Positions 1-5,148 of a DNA stretch of 5,789 bases are shown here, piece by piece. The translations under genes were made by a program, and so were the position numbers. The notes below the pieces were generated by a model that ran no database searches, was not told where the DNA came from, and was given only the letters and a program-made list of their open reading frames with translations. Source of the stretch: Verrucomicrobia bacterium 12-59-8 (GTDB lineage: Bacteria > Verrucomicrobiota > Verrucomicrobiae > Verrucomicrobiales > Verrucomicrobiaceae); assembly GCA_002279765.1 (NCBI GenBank), contig NCCR01000270.1, positions 1,750 through 7,538 of the forward strand, in the 5' to 3' direction. The stretch's first letter is position 1, and the number at the start of each line of letters is the position of its first letter.

Positions 1-82
1 CGCCAGGGCGGCGCTGCCGATGCCCTTGGGAGCTGGCGAGACTAAGCCAGTGGCGAACAAATACCCGGTAAGCATCCGTCCC

Positions 83-862
83 ATGACGGAGGAAGTCAGC
101 ATCAGCCTGGTGTGGACGCTTTTGCTGCACATGCTGTGGCTTGGTCTTTTTTCAGCACCCTTCCTGCTGCAATTCAAGCCCGATGTTCTCAATGTTGGAA
201 TGGTTCTTCATGGCCCGGATGGTTTGAATGAAGCCGGATACCACAAGGCCTTCGTGGCTGTGGTGGAAGATCGGAGAAATTTGGTGATCTACTTTGTCAG
301 TTTGTACTTTGCCTCCTTTCTCCTCGGACGGGGGGCATTATGGACCGTCCGCCATTTCAGGCTTGATCACGATTGGATGGTGGTGCGTTTGGAAGACCAG
401 TGGTTCTACTTTTTGCGAGGGGAAATCTTCAGGTTCCGTGAGTTTAAGAACTTTCTTGGAGAAAATGTGCCGCTCCTTAGCGGAACTTACATTTCCTTGG
501 TCGTGAGCCAGGGAGGCGCTGATTTTTTATACAAGGGCTTCCTTTGGGACTTCCATCTCGATCGAGAAGGAAAATTGGACCGTTTGGTTCTGCACCATGC
601 CATCCGCTCCGAGTTTGCTCCCAAGGAAAAGCCGGCCGCCCTGGCAGATGCTGAGAATGGTTCTCACTCCGAGGTTGCGCTGCCAGTTCAAGCAGCAGAA
701 GAAGACAAAAAGCTGAGCATCAGTGACGCCAGTTGGAAGTTCCAGCGCGTCTCCAGCCAGCTTTTTACGGTGCGTTATGCGGACTGCAAAACACTGGCCT
801 GCACTTATTTCTACGTCCGTCGACCAGAGGCGCAGTTTGTCCCGGCAGGCGCTGTTCCGTGA
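83..862 (+). CDS. Membrane protein of unknown function, two predicted TM helices
   Basis: I do not recognise this protein. With the ATG at 83 it has 259 residues. A hydrophobic helix lies near residues 7-30 (VWTLLLHMLWLGLF core) and a second at about 67-83 (LVIYFVSLYFASFLLG). A mainly soluble C-terminal part follows. That part contains an aromatic stretch QWFYFLRGEIF (106-116), then a beta-rich segment ending YKGFLWDFHLDREGKLDRLVL (about 150-170), which looks like a small barrel or sheet domain. Two cysteines sit near the C-terminus (C235, C240). The frame is open to the left edge, with another ATG at 20, so the true start may be upstream or outside the window. I chose 83 because the TM helix begins just after it. 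No clear Shine-Dalgarno is seen. The gene is visibly more AT-rich than its neighbours, especially in its first 500 bases. It ends 15 bp from the convergent sufE stop. The reading frame is well supported; the function is unknown. Confidence 0.7.
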   Translation: MTEEVSISLVWTLLLHMLWLGLFSAPFLLQFKPDVLNVGMVLHGPDGLNEAGYHKAFVAVVEDRRNLVIYFVSLYFASFLLGRGALWTVRHFRLDHDWMVVRLEDQWFYFLRGEIFRFREFKNFLGENVPLLSGTYISLVVSQGGADFLYKGFLWDFHLDREGKLDRLVLHHAIRSEFAPKEKPAALADAENGSHSEVALPVQAAEEDKKLSISDASWKFQRVSSQLFTVRYADCKTLACTYFYVRRPEAQFVPAGAVP

Positions 863-877
863 GGCCATCTTTTGGCT

Positions 878-1300
878 TCACACCGCCTCCTCTTCGCTCC
901 ACACCTCCCCCATCTCCCGGATGCGCTTGCGCATCTGTCCCAGCCCATTCAAACGGGTGGGCGAAAGCATCTTCTTGAAACCGCAGGCTTCCCACACACG
1001 GGGCTCGACTGCCTCCACCTCGTTGGGGTCAGCATTACTGTACAGTTCGCAAAGCAGTGCGGCCAGTCCCTTGACCATCGGTGAATCAGCATCACAGATG
1101 AATCGCGTGTGCCCCTCGACGAGTTCACCATGCAGCCACACACGCGAGACACAGCCGGGCACGAGATTCGCCTCGGTCTTGAGGGCATCATCCAGCTTCA
1201 TCGCATTCCCACGTGAGACGACCGCGTTGAGGCGCTCATGCGGATCGTGGATGATGTTCAGGTCGTCGATGAGCGACTGCTGTTTTTCATCAAGGCTCAT
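878..1300 (-). CDS. sufE: SufE-family cysteine desulfuration protein
   Basis: The product is a 140-residue cytoplasmic protein, close to the usual SufE length. SufE takes the persulfide sulfur from the cysteine desulfurase SufS and stimulates it, passing sulfur on to Fe-S cluster assembly. The active-site loop LVPGCVSRVW is present with the acceptor cysteine at C50. It follows an N-terminal helical region (LIDDLNIIHDPHERL). Later hallmarks are VKGLAALLCELYSN (77-89) and the C-terminal SPTRLNGLGQMRKRI (113-127), both typical of the family. C69, C84 and C106 are additional cysteines. The start ATG overlaps the TGA of the upstream kinase-like gene as ATGA, so translation is probably coupled and the gene co-transcribed with it. 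No sufS, sufB, sufC or sufD is in the window. A CsdE-like role with another desulfurase is the alternative. The family assignment is firm; the partner is inferred. Confidence 0.95.
   Translation of the reverse strand: MSLDEKQQSLIDDLNIIHDPHERLNAVVSRGNAMKLDDALKTEANLVPGCVSRVWLHGELVEGHTRFICDADSPMVKGLAALLCELYSNADPNEVEAVEPRVWEACGFKKMLSPTRLNGLGQMRKRIREMGEVWSEEEAV
1297..1300 (-). other. ATGA stop/start overlap of the kinase-like gene and sufE
   Basis: On the minus strand the TGA stop of the kinase-like gene (1299-1297) shares bases with the ATG of sufE (1300-1298). Such 4-bp overlaps usually mean translational coupling, with ribosomes re-initiating after termination. There is no strong Shine-Dalgarno just before the sufE ATG, which fits coupling. 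The sequence shows the overlap directly; the coupling is inferred. Confidence 0.85.
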
Positions 1301-3879
1301 TTCAACTTCGCGAGACGTCCCTTGCTCCAGTTCAAACCTGTCTGAATGGCTTCATCATTGGCGATGGCGGCCGCCAGTTTTTCCCAGATGGCCACGGCGT
1401 TGGCAAAAGCGGCCTTGGCTTCCGTTTTCTTGCCGGCGCTCTCGCTGGTGTGGCCCAGCGATCCGTAAAGCTGCGCGAGCTGGCTGGCCCACATGCGGCG
1501 CTCAGGGGTGAGTTTGTCATTCGCAGGCTGCGCCTTGATGAGTGCTTCGAGCGATTCCACCGCCTGCTTGGCAATCGGAATGGCGGCGGCAGTCTTGTTG
1601 CTGTCAGCGAGCAGTTCGGCGTATTCACCGCGCAGTTTGGCGAGCAGGAAGCCGTAGCGTGCGTTGTCCTTGTCGTCGGCGAGGATTTCGTTCACCAGCT
1701 CAATGGCATCCTGCTTTTTCTTGCTGGCCTCGGCCGGGTTGCCGGCATCGCGGGCCAGTGAAGCGAGGGCACCGTAGTTGCGGGCGAGCAGGTACTTCAC
1801 TTCAGCCCACTCCGGCAGCAGCCGGTTGAGTTCCAGCAGGATTGGCACCGCCTGACTGTGCGCTTCCTTGGCATCCGAACCGCTGAAATGACGCCCGATA
1901 AGTTCAGCCAGCTCGGTATAAGCCTCGGCCAGCAGCAGTGCCTGGTCCTGATTGCGCGGGCTGCTGCCGAGGACGAGCTCGCCCATGTCCTTCACGGAAT
2001 CGATCAGTGTATTCAGCGCATCCTCGACCTTGCCCGCATCACGCTGGCTGACGCCTTTGGCAAACTTGGCGCGCGCGAGGATGAATTTTTCATCGTTGAT
2101 CAGGTCGTGCCCGATCAGCTTGGAATCCAGGATGACCGGCACGCGTGCCAGCGCCATTTCCGAATCCGACACATCCCCGTTGCGCAATGTCCGCAGGCCA
2201 TACTCGAGCCATGCACGGGCGCACTCATTGCGCGCGAGGCGGTTTTTGGGATCAGCCGCCAGTCCCTTGTCGAGATTCATCGTCGCTTCCTTAAGCAGCT
2301 CAAGTGACTCAACATGGCGGCCTTCACGCCCGCGGATGTCGGAGAGGAGCAGGCTGTAGCGCCCCAGCCATTGCTGGTAGAGCGCGATCTGCGCACCTTC
2401 GCCGCTTCCTTTGCGGATCAATTCAGCGGCCTGATCACGCGCCTTGGTCAGATAAACCACCGCCTGAGTTGTATTGCGCAGCTTGAGGTGGAGCTGGCCG
2501 ATGTTGCCATACGCACGCAGTCTCTCGATGCCGAGGGAGGGCGATTGTTCCAGCACGGGCAGGCCACGCATGCAGTAGGCCAGTGCATCTCGGAGCTGCT
2601 CTTTCTGAAAGCCCGCCTCCATTTCATTTCCCGTGGGCGTCTGCAGCAACTGCGTGAGGAACTGGTCCACCGCATTCTGCGAGTTCTGCAAATTTTGATC
2701 GGCCACCGCCTTGGCGCTGCGCTCGATGTCGCGCTCGCTGGTCAGCAAGGAGATGCGGCCATGCAGCGCGTCGCTCTCCATTTTGTGGACATCATTGATG
2801 TTCGCGATGGTGGTCTCCGCCTTCTGCGCCCTGCGCAGGGTGGTGAAGGCATAGACAAAGCAGAGCACGAAAATCGTCAGCAGCGAGATGGCGGTGGTCT
2901 GCAGCGTGAGCACCTTCTTCGCCTGCTTCTGACGCTCGCGGACAGTCTGATCGCGCGATTCTTCGAGCAGGTAGTCGCTTTCGAGCACCTCAAACTCACG
3001 CACAATTTCGCGCATGTCAGCCCAGCGCGCGGCCGGGTTCAGATCCAGCGCGCGCTCGATGATGTTGCGGCGGCGCTCCTCCCACTTGGACTGCGCCGCC
3101 TGCGGCCAGTAAATTTTCGGCTGCGCTTTGACAGACGTCAGCAGCGCATTGCTGTCCACCTGCACCGCAAGACCCGCCGCCGCCTTCTGCCTAGCCCGTT
3201 CGACTTCGGCCTCCCACATGTCTGCACCGCGCGGCAGCGCACCATTGAGCAGGCGATACGCCAATACCCCGAAACTGTACACATCCCACGAAGGGCCATA
3301 GCCCGCGAACACACCATCCGGGTTTTCCGCCTGTTCCGGGCAGAGATGCACAAAGTGATCCGTCAGTTCGAGATGATGAATGCCTCCCACCCAGCCTTGC
3401 GCGATGTCAGTCAGGCGGATGGAAGATTCCGCATCGTCCTCCAGCAGAATGTTCGAGGGGCGCAGGTTGCCATGCGGGATGCCGTGCTTGTGCAGCCAGG
3501 AGAGCGCATCGGCCACCTCATAGATGTGGCGCCAGGCCTGCTCCGGCGGCAGGCCATTGCAGGCGGCCTCGAGCGTCGGCGTCTGCCACTGACGGCGGCC
3601 ATGGCTGTCCTTCGTCATCACGCCGACCAGCGGCATCACACAAAAGTAGGGCGTTTTGTCAAAGCTGTAGTTCTCCACCGGCAGCACGCCGCGGTGGTGC
3701 GGCATCTGCTGCAAGGCGCGGAAGGCCGTGGCCAGCGCCTTGCGGTTGATCGCCATCGAACTAAACACTTTCACTGCGCAGGCTTTCCCGTTGGTGGACA
3801 CCGCGCGATACACGGCTCCACACCGCCCGCTGCCAACCAGGTCCTGCAATTCATGTCCGGCAATTTCGGGCAGACTCAT
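1297..3879 (-). CDS. Membrane-anchored Ser/Thr kinase-like protein (probable pseudokinase) with TPR-like C-terminal region
   Basis: An 860-residue protein. Residues 8-300 form a Hanks-type kinase fold. The P-loop is GSGRCGAVY (16-24), the ATP lysine is K37 in AVKVF, the catalytic loop is HGNLRPSN (136-143), the metal-binding position is D158 in LTDIAQG, the APE-like motif is CPEQA (180-184), and the helix-F motif is WDVYSFGVLAYRLL (198-211). The catalytic Asp of HRD is Asn (N138), DFG reads DIA, and there is no acidic residue between K37 and E69 where the alpha-C Glu should be, so activity is doubtful. A single TM helix lies at about 323-345. A probable coiled coil follows (about 348-403), then helical TPR-like pairs (clearest at about 454-485, 698-731, 744-780, 797-837). 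The kinase part should be cytoplasmic and the repeats outside. The frame stays open upstream to an ATG at 4053. I chose 3879 because the kinase fold begins there and the extra 58 residues are unlike a protein domain. The gene overlaps sufE by 4 bp downstream. Confidence 0.9.
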   Translation of the reverse strand: MSLPEIAGHELQDLVGSGRCGAVYRAVSTNGKACAVKVFSSMAINRKALATAFRALQQMPHHRGVLPVENYSFDKTPYFCVMPLVGVMTKDSHGRRQWQTPTLEAACNGLPPEQAWRHIYEVADALSWLHKHGIPHGNLRPSNILLEDDAESSIRLTDIAQGWVGGIHHLELTDHFVHLCPEQAENPDGVFAGYGPSWDVYSFGVLAYRLLNGALPRGADMWEAEVERARQKAAAGLAVQVDSNALLTSVKAQPKIYWPQAAQSKWEERRRNIIERALDLNPAARWADMREIVREFEVLESDYLLEESRDQTVRERQKQAKKVLTLQTTAISLLTIFVLCFVYAFTTLRRAQKAETTIANINDVHKMESDALHGRISLLTSERDIERSAKAVADQNLQNSQNAVDQFLTQLLQTPTGNEMEAGFQKEQLRDALAYCMRGLPVLEQSPSLGIERLRAYGNIGQLHLKLRNTTQAVVYLTKARDQAAELIRKGSGEGAQIALYQQWLGRYSLLLSDIRGREGRHVESLELLKEATMNLDKGLAADPKNRLARNECARAWLEYGLRTLRNGDVSDSEMALARVPVILDSKLIGHDLINDEKFILARAKFAKGVSQRDAGKVEDALNTLIDSVKDMGELVLGSSPRNQDQALLLAEAYTELAELIGRHFSGSDAKEAHSQAVPILLELNRLLPEWAEVKYLLARNYGALASLARDAGNPAEASKKKQDAIELVNEILADDKDNARYGFLLAKLRGEYAELLADSNKTAAAIPIAKQAVESLEALIKAQPANDKLTPERRMWASQLAQLYGSLGHTSESAGKKTEAKAAFANAVAIWEKLAAAIANDEAIQTGLNWSKGRLAKLK

Positions 3880-3920
3880 GCGTGCTTCAGATGTCTCTAG
3901 GGATGGTGGTTGACCCACCG

Positions 3921-3951
3921 GATGACGCGGAAACTGGCATCGAGCGTCATC
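3921..3951. repeat. Perfect 8-bp inverted repeat, possible operator or leader hairpin
   Basis: GATGACGC at 3921-3928 is matched by its exact reverse complement GCGTCATC at 3944-3951, with a 15-nt spacer. It lies 42-72 bases upstream of the chosen kinase-like start and about 90 bases upstream of the chosen YkgJ-type start. It could be a binding site for a dimeric regulator or a stem in the kinase leader RNA. Its length and position make chance occurrence possible, and no run of T follows that would make it a terminator. Confidence 0.4.
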
Positions 3952-3980
3952 ACGGGTGCGTACGATGGGTGTGGAATGAG

Positions 3981-3994
3981 AAATCTCAAATCTC
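3981..3994. repeat. Tandem AAATCTC heptamer pair
   Basis: AAATCTC occurs twice in a row (3981-3987, 3988-3994) and a third copy begins (AAAT, 3995-3998). The first copy also forms a short dyad with the preceding bases (TGAGA 3977-3981, TCTCA 3984-3988). It sits in the divergent intergenic region. It is an AT-rich patch in GC-rich surroundings and could be a promoter element, a remnant of a longer intergenic repeat, or chance. Confidence 0.4.
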
Positions 3995-4040
3995 AAATGC
4001 CGCTTTGCAAAAATCGCGTGCCACAAATGCCAGCACAGCC

Positions 4041-4490
4041 ATGCTGAATGCACACCGCATGAAAAGCTCGAAACCAGACCACCGCCTCGAAATGGAGGCG
4101 ATTTATGCCGAACTGGAGCGTCGGCCTCTGCCCCGCCAGTGCGAAATGCGCACCGGGTGCTGCCATTTCCGGCTGGCGGGGCATACGCCGATGCTCACCC
4201 GGGGCGAGGCCTTGTATGCTGCCCAGGGCGTCCGCGCCAGTGGTCGCAAGGCGCTCAAACCTCATCCCGATGGAGCCTGCCCGCTGCTGGGCCGGGAGGG
4301 CCGCTGCACGATCTATAAGAACCGTCCATTTGGCTGCCGCACGCACTTTTGCGCTGAAGCGGGCGGCATGTATCCGCGCAAGCATGTCGCCGATCTCATC
4401 CAGCGGCTCGAAGCTCTGGACGAGCGACTCGGCGGCAGCGGTTCCCGTCCGCTGGAAACTGCGGTCAGTGCCGTGCTGGCGGAAATGTGA
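4041..4490 (+). CDS. YkgJ-type cysteine-cluster (CxxCxxCC family) protein
   Basis: A small cytoplasmic protein of 149 residues from the chosen start. It carries the cysteine pattern of the YkgJ/CxxCxxCC family, whose members are thought to bind zinc or iron and whose biochemical role is poorly known. The cysteines are C34, C40 and C41 (QCEMRTGCCHF), then C80 and C89 in GACPLLGREGRCTIY, then C99 and C104 in RPFGCRTHFC. The segment C-P-L-x4-G-R-C-x-I-Y-x3-R-P-x2-C-R is the family hallmark. The N-terminal cluster is C-x5-CC rather than the canonical CxxCxxCC. The frame is open upstream to an ATG at 3882; ATGs at 4041, 4059 and 4092 are all possible and none has a Shine-Dalgarno. I chose 4041, which leaves a short N-terminus before the first cysteine. 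The stop lies 2 bp from the stop of the convergent cytochrome gene. Confidence 0.82.
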   Translation: MLNAHRMKSSKPDHRLEMEAIYAELERRPLPRQCEMRTGCCHFRLAGHTPMLTRGEALYAAQGVRASGRKALKPHPDGACPLLGREGRCTIYKNRPFGCRTHFCAEAGGMYPRKHVADLIQRLEALDERLGGSGSRPLETAVSAVLAEM

Positions 4491-4492
4491 CT

Positions 4493-5065
4493 TTAAGGAG
4501 CCGCGCAATCACGCGCCAGCTTCTGGCTGGCCTCGGACAGCTTGGCCAGCGGGTAGGGGACCTCGGCGGCATTCAGCGGCATCTTCAGCACCACATTGTC
4601 ACCGTCGAGCCGCACAAACCCGGCTTTGATGGTCTTCCCATCTAGATTCGTCCAGCTCATGATCGGCGGCAGCACCTTCTTGGCAGCCACCGGGGCCATC
4701 TTGGGCGCATCCTTGTCAAAACTCGCCCCTTCGCTGATCCATTCGGTGATCTTCTTGATGTCGCTGGCTGAAAGCTGCCCGTCAGGCGGCATGTGGTTCT
4801 TGCCGTCATTGACCATGATTTCGAGGAAATGACTCTCAGACGGCTTCCCGGGCCGGATTTGCGCCACATCGGTGTCAGCAATGTCATTCTTAAAGTACTC
4901 CAGGTCGTCAAACATAAAGCCTGCCTTCTTTTTCCCGGTTTTCCGGCTGTGGCACTCATAGCAGTTCTTCTCCAGAATAGGGGCGATGTCCTTCTTGAAA
5001 TCCACCGCAAAGACGGAGGAGACAGCAAGGAATGGAACGATCAGGGAAGGGCGAATCAGGGGCAT
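4493..5065 (-). CDS. Exported c-type haem protein, planctomycete-cytochrome type with SHD1-like C-terminus
   Basis: A 190-residue protein with a signal peptide at residues 1-20 (hydrophobic core LIVPFLAVSSVFA, likely cleaved after A20), so it should act in the periplasm. The haem-binding CYECH (C35, C38, H39) follows the family opening DFKKDIAPILEKNC. The probable distal ligand is M92 in NHMPPDGQLS, followed by the final helix IKKITEWISEGA. This is the layout of planctomycete-type cytochrome C domains (PSCyt1-like), here without the DUF1549/DUF1553 regions often attached in large proteins. Residues 136-185 (SWTNLDGKTIKAGFVRL, then YPLAKLSEASQKLA) resemble an SHD1 (SLA1 homology domain 1) module, common at protein ends in this phylum group. 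A possible role is electron transfer or haem-based sensing; the partner is unknown. No Shine-Dalgarno is seen before the ATG. It is divergent from the RluA-family gene with an 83-bp spacer. Confidence 0.9.
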   Translation of the reverse strand: MPLIRPSLIVPFLAVSSVFAVDFKKDIAPILEKNCYECHSRKTGKKKAGFMFDDLEYFKNDIADTDVAQIRPGKPSESHFLEIMVNDGKNHMPPDGQLSASDIKKITEWISEGASFDKDAPKMAPVAAKKVLPPIMSWTNLDGKTIKAGFVRLDGDNVVLKMPLNAAEVPYPLAKLSEASQKLARDCAAP

Positions 5066-5148
5066 GAGAAGCGTGTTTTTGAGCTCAGCAGAAACGTGCC
5101 ACCCCGCTTTTCCTTAGCCAGCATCTTTTTTCCGTGCCATGAGAACCC
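5066..5148. promoter_or_regulatory. Divergent spacer between cytochrome and pseudouridine synthase genes
   Basis: These 83 bp must hold the start regions of two divergent genes. I see no clear -35/-10 pair or Shine-Dalgarno for either. The heptamer CGTGCCA occurs at 5095-5101 and 5133-5139, and a T6 run lies near 5126-5131; both may be chance. An in-frame TGA at 5140-5142 fixes the pseudouridine synthase start at or after 5149. Confidence 0.4.

Larger units (their letters stand above)
3880..4040. promoter_or_regulatory. Divergent intergenic region between kinase-like gene and YkgJ-type gene
   Basis: About 160 bp separate the two chosen divergent start codons, so promoters for both genes should lie here. 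I see no convincing sigma70-type -35/-10 pair on either strand. TTGACC at 3910 (plus) and TTGAGA repeats on the minus strand (within 3982-3996) are -35-like, but neither is followed by a good -10. The region holds an 8-bp inverted repeat (3921-3951), a small hairpin with 5-bp arms (GGTGG 3905-3909, CCACC 3915-3919) and a short tandem repeat (3981-3994). Open frames of both genes run through it on opposite strands, so one of the genes could start farther out than chosen here. Confidence 0.5.

Noticed and set aside
863..877. Terminator between gene 1 and sufE
   Set aside because: Only 15 bp separate the stops and no hairpin with a T-run is visible; the short T stretch near 870 has no stem before it.
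723..1511. 262-codon plus-strand open frame spanning the gene 1 end, sufE and the kinase C-terminus
   Set aside because: Its translation is Ser/Arg-rich and structureless, and it crosses three well-supported genes in other frames or strands. It is a compositional shadow.
2314..3900. Long plus-strand open frame of 528 codons opposite the kinase-like gene
   Set aside because: Its translation is rich in Arg, His, Gln, Ala and Leu with no recognisable domain, as expected for the antisense of a GC-rich gene. The opposite strand encodes clear kinase motifs, a TM helix and TPR-like repeats.
3905..3919. GGTGG-TTGAC-CCACC hairpin as a terminator
   Set aside because: The stem has only 5 bp and no T-run follows on either strand, and it lies at the 5' side of the genes rather than the 3' side.
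3882..4040. 53-codon N-terminal extension of the YkgJ-type protein from an ATG at 3882
   Set aside because: The added segment has no family similarity and would cover the whole divergent intergenic region, leaving no room for promoters. Later ATGs fit the family length better.
3880..4053. 58-codon N-terminal extension of the kinase-like protein from an ATG at 4053
   Set aside because: The extra residues are rich in Trp, His and Arg and resemble no domain or signal peptide. They run through the inverted repeat and past the chosen YkgJ-type start. The kinase fold begins right after the Met at 3879.
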